This document shows, piece by piece, positions 33,208 through 43,697 of a stretch of DNA of 64,000 nucleotides (the first letter of the stretch is position 1; each line of letters starts with the position of its first letter). The notes beneath the pieces are model-generated. The model saw only the letters and a list, made by a program, of their open reading frames with translations, was not told the DNA's origin and ran no database searches. Both the position numbers and the translations under genes were made by a program. Location of the stretch: assembly GCA_944474755.1 (NCBI GenBank), contig OX104122.1:26005956-26069955 (forward strand), given 5' to 3'. Source of the DNA: Limnoperna fortunei. Taxonomy: Eukaryota > Mollusca > Bivalvia > Mytilida > Modiolidae.

Positions 33208-34443
33208 AGTGCAGTAACGCAACCGCTCACAAAATTATTACGAAAAGGAGCCGTTTTCCAGTGGACAAATGAACACGAAACAGCGTTCTTAGAACTGAAA
33301 ACTCGTTTGCTACATTGTGATGTTTTAGCATTTCCGCGGTTCGACATTCCATTTTATTTGTCGGTGGATACATCAGCGAAAGGAATCGGTTATATGCTTT
33401 ACCAACGGCATCCCGATAAAAATGGTACAGAAGACAAAATTCAGATTATACGTTTCGGTTCAAAATCTTTGAATCACTGGCAAAAGTCGTATGGCCCGAC
33501 AAAACTTGAGCTTCTAGGTGTCGTAACAAGTATAACAGATTGTTCCAGCTACTTGCATGGAAATCGGTTTATTGTAGAGTGCGATCACCAAGCACTCCGA
33601 CCACTCATTGAGAAACAACGTAAAGGTGCCATTTACGATCGCTGGCTAGCCATACTTCAGCAGTATAATTTCGAGATACGAAACAAAGCAGCTGCACAAA
33701 TGCAGGTGCCCGATGCGTTGTCGCAATGCATGAGATCAGACGCGTCCGATGGCATATCTAGCCCCGAAGAAGCGGATCCGTTCTTTCCGTATATGACGGA
33801 ACACAGTGGTAAAATTAAATTTGCCGAAGCGCTTCGAAATACCGATATAATCAAAGTTAATTTTGTCGACATTATCACCGATTTAGAAGGGTACACGGCT
33901 GATTCAGAAGAGGATGTTGTTGAAAAAGCTAGAAATAATAGTATTTCTGTAGCTTGTGTTCGTCGACCTACACTGGCATCGCGTACACGTTTCCCTACAG
34001 TGGGAAATATCGCATCAGTAAATTTTGATATCAGTAGAAATGATAACATTTCTGACAACAGTGATAACCGTAATACATGTGACAACAGAGTGATCAGTAA
34101 TGGATTCAATTCTGAGGTCAGAAATAATAGTATCTCTACCAATTGTGTAAATAAAATTTCTGTTAATTCATGTACACATTATTTTGAAGCCTCGCTTTGG
34201 AAACTTATTGAAGCGGCTGTTCCAAAGACACAAATAGAAAACGGAATTTATAGTAATTCTGTTGTCTCTAAATCGTTGGAGATTGAAGACGAAATTGAAG
34301 ATCAATTTTGTGAACTATCTGTTAATACAGTCTCGAAAAACAAAACATCTGAAGAAGATACCTCAACTGAAGAAAGCATGGTCAAAGAGACAATTGAACT
34401 TTTCAAAAAGTCGGATTTTTGCCCATCAAGCGTCAAATTATAA
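33208..34443 (+). pseudogene. RNase H and Asn-rich linker (Gypsy)
   Basis: Same frame as the RT. RNase H catalytic positions: LSVDTSAKGIGY (D), KLELLGV (E), VECDHQALRPL (D) and VPDALSQ (D). From ~33730 to 34440 follows an unusual ~230-residue Asn/Ser-rich linker with imperfect RNNSIS and DNIS repeats, before the integrase. An in-frame TAA at 34441-34443 ends the ORF; reading continues in the same frame into the integrase. Confidence 0.9.
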
Positions 34444-36147
34444 CAGAGTAAAGATCAGAAATTACAACCGATCATTGATTATTTAGAACATGGAACTGTG
34501 CCAAAATTGCAAAGACAGGCACGTGGCTTAATAGTTAAATGTGCGGACTATATAATGTCGAACGATTTGCTATACCATGTTCGCAATGCTAAGAACAAAA
34601 GAAATACAGATCATTTTTCGAAATACCAGTTAGTTTTGCCGAATATTTTAGTTCGACCAGTTTTGGAGCAATTCCACGATTCGCCGATGGGAGGACATGG
34701 TGGAATTCAAACAACTATCGATTTGATTACCGAGCATTTCTATTTTGAGAAATTGCCGTCAATTGTCACGACTTATGTTCAGTCATGTCACGACTGTCAG
34801 ACCAGAAAAATAACTAAAGCTCATACAAAATCTGGCATAATTTCTTACAAAACACCTTTCGAGCCATTTCAGGTATGGCAAATCGATCTTTTCGGACCAC
34901 TCCCGATGTCACAACGAGGACATGCTTACATATTTACGGCAACGGATATGTTTAGTAAGTACGCATACAACGTACCTATTCCGAGTTGTGATTCCATGAT
35001 TCCATGACAGTGGCATTAGTTTTGTTTGAAATGTTTTGCCTATTCGGTGTATGTGACACGCTCATATCAGACAAAGGCAGTGAATTTATTTCAGCTTGCA
35101 CAAAGGAAGTTGCAACTTATTAGCAATACGTCAGAATTTTACACCAAGCACTATTCATCACTGGTTAGGTCTTTGCGAGAGAACCCACCGTACTTTAGCG
35201 GAAGGTTAACCCAGTTCACTCAAAAAGGTCAACAATGGGATGCTGCGTTACCGGCAGTTACGTTTGCAATGAATTCGTCAGTCCAAGCATCGACAAAATA
35301 TTCACCATTTGAAATCATTTTCGGAACTAGACCAAAATTTCCGCTTTCCAACGCTTGTTATACAAATTTGTCGGACATTCCAAGAGATTTTCACGAGTTC
35401 ATTAAGGAGCAAAGCAAACGAATCAATTCTATTCGCGAAGAGGTTAAAGACAACTCTTTGAAAGCAGGACAGTTAATGACAGAACGGTGCAATAAGAAAA
35501 TCAACCCGTTAAAGTTAGACGTCGGTGACTATGTGTACATGCTTGCAATCCCAACGGGACAAGGGCGCAAACTACAGCCGAAATACAATGGTCCGTATAT
35601 TGTTCATTCGATTGTGTCAGACCACCTAGTAAAGTTAAGAATGCCGGAAACAGGCAAAGTGTTAAAAAACGATGTTCATCTAGACAGACTGAAAATTGCT
35701 TATATCAGAGCTCCGCAACCTACAGATTACTTTGTCCCTGAAGTTCGCACTAATATTGGTAGAACCGGACAGATGGAGCCTCTTGATAAAGATACAACAA
35801 CTGACAACCAGACAGTCGAAAATATCGTTAGTGAGTCGTCGGATACAGACCGTTCGTCTTCAGCTCCAGCTCCACTACGTCGTTCGACCCGAGTCAGAAA
35901 ACGACCAGTCCGTTTTGAAGGTTTATCATTTAACAATGCGTCATCTTCAGATAATGGTGCAACAACATCTGACACTTATTATAAAATCAAACGTATTTTG
36001 GCCCAGAGAACCAGAGACGGTCAAAAGGAGTACAAAGTACAATTTAAAGGGGAACCTGCCCAGAACGCTATGTGGATTCCGTTTGATCAAATGAACTCCC
36101 ATGCGAAAACAGTGATAAACCGGAAACCAGTCCCACAGCTAGATTAA
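34444..36147 (+). pseudogene. Integrase with C-terminal chromodomain (Gypsy)
   Basis: HHCC zinc finger: H...GGHGGIQTTIDLITEHFY...SCHDCQTRK (34672-34806). Catalytic core: first Asp in WQIDLFGPLP (34876). The second Asp motif LISDKGSEF (~35062) lies in a different frame, because 'gattccat' is duplicated near 34990 and at least one more indel occurs by ~35180. The downstream frame (to 36147) has the core end (MNSSVQASTKYSPFEIIFGT) and the GPY/F-like YNGPYIVHSI. It closes with a chromodomain-like YYKIKRILAQRTRDGQKEYK ... NAMWIPFDQM at ~35977-36100. Chromodomains can steer integration to chromatin marks. Confidence 0.9.
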
Positions 36148-37080
36148 GCGATTGCGCTTTTTCCTTATCCATATTAACCTGTTTATAGTTTCTTAAAATA
36201 TATAGATAGGAATTGACTTCTACTATTTGTTTGTACATTGTTGAAGATTATTTGTAACACTGATAATTTATAAAGCAAAAGTAAATGCACTTCTTTATAC
36301 CGACCTATATCTATAAGAGTTTTTGAATGTAAAGTTGAAGAAGTACTTGCCAGTTGACTTTTATGCTGTTAGCGTTTGTTCTGAAGTGATTGCACTTCGT
36401 ATTTGTCATTTTTATAAATGAAAAATTGGACGCTATTTAAGGTGCTGAAATGCATGAAACTTTGTATGTTATTCATATTATAAGTTTTGAGGTGTAATTT
36501 TAGTGTTGACGAGAAATTGATGTTTTTCTATGTGGTCATTATGATTTTTTTTCCTCGTGGAAAGGTTTTTTTTCATAACTGATAGCTGCTATTAGCTATG
36601 TATTTGAAATGTTCATATTTCGTTAAGCTCAGCATAGTTTTGCATTTGGGACATGTTAAACCTTTTCATGATAAAGTTAATGTTAAGTATACCAGAAACA
36701 AACCCTTATTATTAAATGGGTGATTTTTTTAATCACGTTTCCAGCATTTCTGATGACATTTTTTTCACACGAAGAATGCAGAATGGACCATTTTTGTAAG
36801 AGCTAGGGACTCTGCTGGTACATTAACAAAGCGAAAACTGGTTCCCATATGTATGTTAAAACTTAGGAAGCCTTAAACATCAGTTTGAAAAAGTTGTAGT
36901 TTATAAATGTATGCATTGTGCATATTAGACAATATTTCTTAGGATTTTTTTAATAACATTTTTGTCGACAAGTGTAAATTTGTATATATGTTTGTATCTT
37001 TCTAAACTCGTTTTATGTATTTTCATGAACATCTAGACCATCGTAAAATAAACGGGGTTTATTTTTTTGTTGCCGAGGGA
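36148..37080 (+). other. 3' untranslated region of the Gypsy element
   Basis: Between the integrase stop and the 3' LTR. AT-rich and non-coding, with no envelope-like ORF or transmembrane segment. Ends in the purine-rich GCCGAGGGA that serves as the likely plus-strand primer site. Confidence 0.6.
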
Positions 37081-37378
37081 TGTTATATGGTAGTATGGCA
37101 TGGTCTAGTTGTTCATTTAAATTTCACTATTTGTTCTATCACAATTTTAAGAGTTATTTCCCTTTAAATACTATTTTCATTTACTATAATTATTTTCCGG
37201 GAACCTTACATTTCCCTACCATTTTTGAATTATGTTTTACATAATGTGTGACGTAATTGTCTCTTGCTTTTTGGATTTTGTAAAGAACGGACGTGATTTA
37301 ATAAAGTTAAAAGTAATCGTTGTTCTTCGATATACAAATAAGAAGCGGAGGAACACTATCACATCACACCTGGCATGT
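37081..37378 (+). repeat. 3' LTR
   Basis: 298 bases, TGTTATATGG...ACATCACA. About 98% identical to the 5' LTR by eye (differences at CATTTAAAT/CATGTTAAT, CATTTTTG/CAGTTTTG, TTCGAT/TTCAAT, GAGGAAC/GAGCAAC), plus an 8-base block missing from the 5' copy. Confidence 0.92.
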
Positions 37379-37770
37379 GCAAATTTTCTTCCCATACCAT
37401 CCGTAATCGATTGCGAAACCGTGATTTGCGCCCCAGACGACCATACTTTGGAGCCACTTTTGAGACGCCAACATCACCAAGCAGTGGTACGATGGTGTAA
37501 TATTGTTCCAGGATAGGAACTGCGGAATTGGTGAAGGGTGTGGTTCAACTAAGAATCTCGCAGCGTGGTGATGTGTACTCCAGAAAAACACCTTTGTTCA
37601 TATTCCAGGCAACTTGAATGCGGTTCGCTATTGTGACGAGATTCTACAGCCTTACTTATTGCCCGAAATCGATGTCCATAGGGAGGTTTTTCAAACATGA
37701 TAATGCCAGACCGCAAACTGCAAGGATCGTTGTTGACTTTTTGGAGCAGCAGAAAGTAAATGTGATTGAT
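37379..37770 (+). pseudogene. Tc1/mariner transposase fragment
   Basis: In broken frames: NRLRNRDLRPRRPYFGA from 37405 (end of the DNA-binding part), then after shifts 'GNLNAVRYCDEILQPYLLPE' (~37610-37660), then the diagnostic FQHDNARPQTARIVVDFLEQ from ~37690. The HDNARPxTA motif is specific to the Tc1/mariner catalytic core. The 5' part is missing where the Gypsy LTR abuts. The 3' end runs into a (GATT)n/(TTTA)n microsatellite, so the last catalytic residue and inverted repeat are lost. Confidence 0.88.
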
Positions 37771-37810
37771 TGATTGATTGATTGATTGATTTATTTATTT
37801 ATTTATTTAC
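37768..37810. repeat. (GATT)n/(TTTA)n microsatellite
   Basis: Tetranucleotide run GATT then TTTA. The paralogous HES copy 2 locus has a much longer TTTA array (54357-54476) in the same relative place, so this tract marks the left edge of the duplicated HES segment. Confidence 0.9.
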
Positions 37811-37850
37811 GACAGTTTCACGAGATTTATTAAACATGTTCGTTAAAACA

Positions 37851-38298
37851 AATGTATTTATCAAAGGTAATCAGACACGTGTTTATTGTTTATGTGCTAA
37901 AAATATATCATTATTTATAGCGATTGGTTGTATTTAAATGTTACGATTTCTTATTATGAATATGTTAATGACACGGACTTTAATTAGCGGGAAAAGGTTT
38001 CTTGTTTGAGTAAAAATCAGCTTTATGTTATTCAAAGCTCGTAATTGTGCAGGTCAGCTCGATATGATTCCCCCTCACCCCGGTAATTGTTTGTGATTTG
38101 TGATTTTATGGATTGTTAACAGTGATATTTCACAATGTTTTTTCTTTTGTAGACTGTCTAGTACAACGACGTCAGCCGTTCAACTTTTTGTATTTTTAAT
38201 AAATAAAAATGAGCTGCACATGCTGTTCCTATAAACAAGTGTTTGTTTTTATTTGATAAATATTTTATGTCCGTTTGAGATTGTCGAATTAGGACATA
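37851..38298 (+). repeat. Left terminal A-X-B repeat unit of the DIRS-like element
   Basis: Segment A ('aatgtatttatcaaaggtaat...gtcagctcgatatg', ~216 bases), X ('attccccctcaccccgg...tttgtagactgtctag'), and B ('gagctgcacatg...gaattaggacataa'). The same A-X-B unit is at 42809-43266. A alone begins the coding body at 38299 and B alone ends it at ~42710-42808. Confidence 0.85.
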
Positions 38299-38453
38299 AA
38301 TGTATTTATCAAAGGTAATCAGACACGTGTTTATTGTTTATGTGCTAAAAATATATCATTATTTATAGCGATTGGTTGAATTTAAATGTTACGATTTCTT
38401 ATTATGAATATGTTAATGACACGGACTTTAATTAGCGGGAAAAGGTTTCTTGT

Positions 38454-39314
38454 TTGAGTAAAAATCAGCCTTATGTTATTCGAAGCTCGTACTTGTGCAG
38501 GTCAGCTCGATATGTCCGACTAGATTTAAATGACGACACTTTGCTTCAGGATACTTCTCCACGCAACACAGAAGGCAACAATTCTACTAATCCTTCCGTT
38601 TCTGCACCACAGGTCAGTCGTGCAAATCAACAAGATTTCTTTGACAATTTTGAATTAATTAGAACCTATTTTGACAATAAACTCGCTTCATTAAAATCAG
38701 ATTTACTGACCGAGCAAGACGTTCTGTCGAAGAAGTTCAGAGATGAGGCGTCTATCAAATTTAAATCTGAAGGGAATCGTATTCAATACAGATTCAATGA
38801 GGAAATTTATGTTGGTCTTAATAAGATTTGCAGTCATTTGGATTCTAAAAGGTCTCCCCTTGCTTGTTTGGCCCATGATCTTCTCAGCAAAATTAAGGAG
38901 CGTAACAAGCACATTAGGATTGCTGATAGTTCACCTGCCGGATGGGCAACTGTTAAAGATTATGAAACAAGTGAAATCGCTGACAATGAGGAAGACGAGA
39001 AAAGGATTCGTCAGGCCGAATCTAGGGCTCTTCGTTCAATTAAAGACAGAAAGAACCGACCTCAGCCGTATCCTGCAAGGCCCGCTTTACCTACTTCAAC
39101 ACCCGTGGCTACTGTTACTGTTCCTGCCATTCCTATTTATGAAGTCCGCCTGCCCTTTCGTTTCAGCGCCGCACGACGTGAGCCATGCCCCCTGGATATC
39201 TGCCATTTATGCAAACAATACGGCCACTTGGGAAGAAACTGCCCTATCAACTTTAAGACCACCAGCGGCTCAGCTTCATCGAAAATCACTCAGCCAACAA
39301 CCTCCACAAAATAG
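38454..39314 (+). pseudogene. gag-like ORF of the DIRS-like element
   Basis: Open for 287 codons with no ATG near its start: it opens inside repeat A and the first residues have no Met, so the start was lost or supplied by splicing. Charged, coiled-coil-prone middle (residues ~60-180) and a single CCHC knuckle CHLCKQYGHLGRNC near the C-terminus, preceded by a Pro-rich stretch. Architecture fits ORF1 of DIRS/Ngaro elements. Confidence 0.7.
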
Positions 39315-39457
39315 TGATCCAGCTTCTTTGAATGATTAGTATTTTGATTTATCTTATTTGAATTATCTGATATTAACTCGGATGAGTTTACGGAATTTAT
39401 ATCTCAGGTTCATTATATTATATCAGTATATTAGATTTTTCCCAAAATTATAAAGGT

Positions 39458-41348
39458 GTGAAAGGAAGGTTAGCTAAGAACTATGATTTTTGGGTTAAAA
39501 TTGGAGCAAACGATTTTGTATTAGATACAATAAAGAAGGGATATGTTATTCCCTTTTTATCACCTCCGCCGTCTATGCTCTTGAAAAACAACAAATCTGC
39601 TTTGTCAAACGCCGAATTTGTTAATCAAGAAGTAAAAGATTTAGTGGATTCTGGTTGCGTTTATGAGGTACCATTTACTCCTTACGTAGTTAATCCTTTG
39701 TCAGTTGCTATTAACAAGTCCAATAAGAAGCGACTTATTTTAGATCTTTCTGTTTTAAATAAATATGTGAAAAAAGAGAGATTTAAGTTTGAAGATTGGA
39801 GAACTGCTCTTCAAATGTTCAATAAAAACTCGTTCTTATTCAAATTCGATCTCAAGTCTGGGTACCATCATTTTAACATTTGTCCCCAACAACAAACCTT
39901 TTTAGGGTTTTGTTGGAATGACAAATTTTATTGCTTTTCGGTGCTAGTTTTTGGATTATCATCTAGTCCACATATATTCTCTAAATGTTTGAGAACAATG
40001 GTCAAATATTGGAGAAAAAATGCTATTGATATAGTTCTTTTCCTAGATGATGGTTTTGGCATGGCTTCATCATCAGAGCTTAGTTTACAGCTTTCAAATT
40101 TTGTGAAAAAGTCATTGTCAGATGCAGGTTTTTTAATTAATGTTGAAAAATCAATATTTTGCCCTACTCAACAGTTAGAATGGTTGGGCATCTTGTGGAA
40201 CTCAAATGCATTCTCTATTTCAATTCCTGACAGAAGGGTCAACGACCTTTTACAGTCCATCAATCACCTTATTAATATATTTCCAGCCTTTTCTGCTAGA
40301 TTATTGGCCCAGGTGACAGGTAAGATTATTTCCTTATCACCTGTATTCTGAAATTTAACTCGGTTGATGACGCGATACTGCTATATGTGTATTGAACAAA
40401 GATTTACCTGGGATAAAAGTTTATTGATTAAATATCCGGACGAAGTCAAAAGAGAATTAGAATTTTGGAAAAATAACGTAGAAAAAATGAATTCAAAATT
40501 TTTATCTCCTTATAGTCCTAGTCAAACTTTAGTTTATTCAGATGCCAGTGATGTGGCTTGCGGAGCTTATACTGTAGAAATCGGTTCTAAGGTTTTCCAT
40601 AAAATGTGGAATCCTGTCGAAAAGTCTTGCAGTTCTACATGGAGAGAAATGAGAGCTATAGAACTAAGCCTACAATCCTTCAGTTCTTCCCTTACTGAGA
40701 AAAGTCTGAAATGGTTTACTGATAATCAAAATTGTGTTCATATTGTTCAAGCGAGAAGCATGAAAGAAGAATTGCAAAAATTATCGTTTTCTATTTATAC
40801 TATTTGCAAAGATAATAATATAGTTATTGATATTCAGTGGATCCCACGTATTTATAATGCGAAGGCAGATTATATAAGCAAAATGATAGACCACGAAGAC
40901 TGGCAAATTTCAGTCGAGTTTTTTGATTTTTTAAATGATTTATGGGCCCATTTACATGCGACAGATTTGCTAGTGATCAAAATAAGAAAGTTAAAAGGTT
41001 TATTCTTTATTTTGGAATCCTTCTTCAGATGCTGTTGATGCCTTCACGCAAGATTGGTCGAAAGATAACAATTGGTTGGTTCCCCCAATTTATTTAGTAA
41101 TTAAAGTTATTAAACATCTAATTTATTGTAAAGCTAAGGGTTCTTTGATCGTACCTAGATGGGTTTCAGCACCATATTGGTCCTTTATTTTTAACAAGGA
41201 TTTAAGTTATAAGGATTATGTTCAAGATGTTTTAGAATTCAGAGATACAGATAGAATTTATATTAAGGATAGTAGCCCGAAGTGCATTTTTGGCACGGAC
41301 AAATTATTTTCTGCTGTTTTAGCAGTACGAGTAGATGCTAGTCTATAA
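39458..41348 (+). pseudogene. DIRS-type reverse transcriptase and RNase H
   Basis: RT (39458-40351): KKRLILDLSVLNKYVKKERF, motif A FKFDLKSGYHHF (39838 on), motif B VFGLSSSPHIFSK, catalytic VLFLDDGFGMA (40036 on) as in DIRS/Ngaro. An in-frame TGA (40349-40351) separates it from RNase H (40364-41038): LVYSDASDVACGAY (D), STWREMRAIELSL (E), WFTDNQNCVHIV (D), IYNAKADYISK (D). After a frameshift near 40960 the conserved post-RH region continues in a second frame to 41348 (NNWLVPPIYLVIKVI). Confidence 0.92.
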
Positions 41349-41618
41349 GACACATGGTCATGGTATCGTAAGATACTGCAGAGACATGGTGTGGTTTGAT
41401 TTTATTGTTATGTTTATGACATGGTCCTAGTATCATAAAGTGTATGATATTGTAGTTGACATGGTCATGTGTTGTATGATTTTATTGATGAAGTTTATGA
41501 CATGGTCCTAGTATCATAAAGTCTATGATATTGTAGTTGACACAGTCATGCGTTTAGATGTATATAAGCTCGAATTTTCATTGTATTATTAGTTTTTATG
41601 TAAATACATTTTTCAGCT
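41349..41618 (+). repeat. ~81-bp tandem repeat between RT/RH and recombinase
   Basis: 'tttatgacatggtcctagtatcataaagt' starts at 41413 and at 41494, each followed by 'tatgatattgtagttgac'. A more diverged half copy precedes it at ~41350. Non-coding linker. Confidence 0.7.
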
Positions 41619-42621
41619 GTGTTCAAAACTGGTAGATGGTCGGAAGTGGATCAATTTTGTCAGGAAAACACCGGTATTAAACATCTAGTGGACCAGATGC
41701 CCGATTTCTGCCTAGCCTCAAGGGCGAGTAATACGCAACGGCAGTACAGGTATGCATTTAATACTTTTTCAAAATGGTGTTTAAGTAATAATATACCTGT
41801 TACTTTACCAGCGTCAGATATTTCAGTTTCAGCTTATTTAATTCATTTGACCAATTTGGGAAAAAGTTCAAGTAGTATTAATGAAGCTTTTTACGCCATT
41901 AGTTGGGCGCACAAGTTGGCAGGTGTTGAGAATCCTTGTCAGTCGGATTTAGTTGTTACAATAAAAGAAGGATCTTTGAGATCAGTTGGACATCATGTTG
42001 TGAAAAAGGAGCCTATAACACCTGACATTTTGTGAAAAATTAATTTGGTTTGGATCTTACTATTCTTAAGAACATTCGAGTAGCATGATTGTGTTTGCTA
42101 GGATATGCTGGTTTTTTGAGATATTCCGAATTAGCAAACATCAGAAGGAATCAGATTACTTTTTACGATTCATACGTTAAAATATTTCTTGAATCTAGTA
42201 AAACTGATATTTATAGAGAGGGTAGAGAAGTTGTCATTTCATAAACAGATAAGATAACATGCCCTGTCAAAATGTTACAGTTGTATCTTTCATTGGCTAA
42301 TATTGATACAAGTAGTGACTTCATTTTTCGTCCTCTTTGTTTTTGTAAATCAAAGAATATGTATAAGCTGAAAAATGGAAATTTATCTTATACTACAGCC
42401 AGAGAAATTCTTTTAGATGCTTTAGAGTCTATTGGATTAGACAAAAAACAATTCGGTTTACATAGTTTGCGCTCCGGTGGGCTACTGCTGCTGCAGATTC
42501 TCATATTGATGATCGTCTTTTTAAAAAACACGGACGTTGGAAAACAGATAAAGCTAAAGATGGTTACGTAAAAGAAAACATTGATAATAGATTATCAGTG
42601 TCTAAAAACTTGGGAATATAA
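41619..42621 (+). pseudogene. Tyrosine recombinase of the DIRS-like element
   Basis: N-terminal SAM-like domain 41619-42035 (SNTQRQYRYAFNTFSKWC ... INEAFYAISWAHKLAG). The catalytic domain is spread over further frames: Arg in GFLRYSEL (42113-42130), HSLRSGG with His 42461 and Arg 42470, HGRW at 42529, nucleophile Tyr in KDGYV at 42565. So the full R-H-R-H/W-Y set is present. At least two frameshifts (~42035-42090 and ~42480-42530) and a stop near 42241 inactivate it. It performs integration of the circular DNA intermediate in this family. Confidence 0.9.
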
Positions 42622-42709
42622 GTGTATAGAGAAAAAACTTGGGAATATAAGTATATATTCGATTTAGTTAAATTACAATTCTCATTGCGCCTTTCTTTGT
42701 TTTTCGAAA

Positions 42710-43266
42710 TGAGCTGCACATGTAGCCGAGCTGTTCCTATAAACAAGTGTTTGTTTTTATTTGATAAATATTTTATGTCCGTTTGAGATTGTCGAATTAA
42801 GACATAAATGTATTTATCAAAGGTAATCAGACACGTGTTTATTGTTTATGTGCTAAAAATATATCATTATTTATAGCGATTGGTTGTATTTAAATGTTAC
42901 GATTTCTTATTATGAATATGTTAATGACACGGACTTTAATTAGCGGGAAAAGGTTTCTTGTTTGAGTAAAAATCAGCTTTATGTTATTCGAAGCTCGTAC
43001 TTGTGCAGGTCAGCTCGATATGATTCCCCTCCCCCACCCCGGTAATTGTTTGTGATTTGTGATTTTTTTGATTGCTAACAGTGATATTTCACAATGTTTT
43101 TTCTTTTGTAGACTGTCTAGTACAACGACGTCAGCCGTTCAACTTTTTGTATTTTTAATAAATAAAAATGAGCTGCACATGTAGCCGAGCTGTTCCTATA
43201 AACAAGTGTTTGTTTTTATTTGATAAATAGTTTATGTCCGTTTGAGATTGTCGAATTAGGACATAA
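42710..43266 (+). repeat. Right split direct repeats (B, then A-X-B)
   Basis: B (from 'gagctgcacatgtagccgagctg', 42710-42808) ends the coding body, followed by A (42809-43022), X and B again to 43266. Compared with the left unit, the right copies carry the extra 'tagccgag' within B. Confidence 0.82.
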
Positions 43267-43697
43267 CAGTTATTAAACGACAGTTATCAGTTCATATTAC
43301 TCTCAATATCAGCTTAAGGCGAACCTTGCACGCATCTAGTATTAAGTAGATATCGACTTAATTGCAATAACAGAACCTTCTAAAGAAACACAATACAGGT
43401 ATATATTTCTACAGACTTCTTTACTGCAATTAACGGTAATTGGCTTGTAATGTGTAATAGTAATGTGACAGTAATATAGAACTAATTGACAAGTTTTATA
43501 GACAGCCACGAAGCCACGCCTTGAAAGTCTCCCTAAATAAGAAGGTGGCAATACTCATGCATAGGTATACTTATACAACAATTTACAGATAGAAACCATA
43601 AAGTACATAACCAGTTGAGTGAACTGGTTTTCACTTTCTTGTTTGTTATAGATATACAAAAGATTCCATAATAATACAACTCACTTTCAAAGTCACC
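43267..43697 (+). promoter_or_regulatory. Upstream region of HES copy 1
   Basis: Homologous to 54569-54990 upstream of HES copy 2, with many small changes. The CSL/Su(H)-type GTGGGAA present in copy 2 at 54840-54846 is replaced here by TAAATAAGAA (~43534-43543). A TATA-like TATACTTATAC lies near 43566. The DIRS element inserted ~430 bases before exon 1. Confidence 0.5.

Larger units (their letters stand above)
29131..37378 (+). mobile_element. Ty3/Gypsy LTR retrotransposon with SGNH ORF and chromodomain
   Basis: Complete 8.2-kb element. 5' LTR 29131-29410 and 3' LTR 37081-37378 (TG...CA ends). A primer-binding-site position starts TGGTGGAG at 29411 and a purine tract GAGGGA sits right before the 3' LTR. 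Between them in order: SGNH-hydrolase-like ORF, gag with zinc knuckles, protease, reverse transcriptase, RNase H, integrase, chromodomain. RT-RH-IN order defines Ty3/Gypsy. Inactivated by at least four frameshifts and two in-frame stops. LTRs differ by about five substitutions plus an 8-base gap, so the insertion is not very old. No TSD is visible (left aacgg, right cctgg). No envelope-like ORF in the ~930 bases after integrase. Confidence 0.95.
37851..43266 (+). mobile_element. DIRS/Ngaro-type tyrosine-recombinase retrotransposon
   Basis: 5.4 kb. Order: split direct repeats, gag-like ORF with zinc knuckle, DIRS-type RT (FLDDG), RNase H, tyrosine recombinase, split direct repeats. No inverted LTRs and no DDE integrase, which separates it from Gypsy. 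Boundaries come from the HES paralog. The undisturbed site there is GTTCGTTAAAGCAACAGTTATT (54554-54575); here 'gttcgttaaaac' (to 37850) and 'cagttattaaacg' (from 43267) flank the element. No target duplication, as expected for recombinase-mediated integration. Frameshifts and stops in RT/RH and recombinase make it defective. Confidence 0.92.

Noticed and set aside
33657..34142. 161-aa minus-strand ORF opposite the Gypsy RNase H linker
   Set aside because: Antisense shadow of the pol frame; no independent support.
35696..36094. 132-aa plus-strand ORF overlapping the integrase C-terminus
   Set aside because: Alternate-frame shadow of the integrase/chromodomain frame.
36148..37080. Envelope gene that would make the Gypsy element a retrovirus
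   Set aside because: The ~930 bases between integrase and 3' LTR contain no ORF of size, signal peptide or membrane segment.
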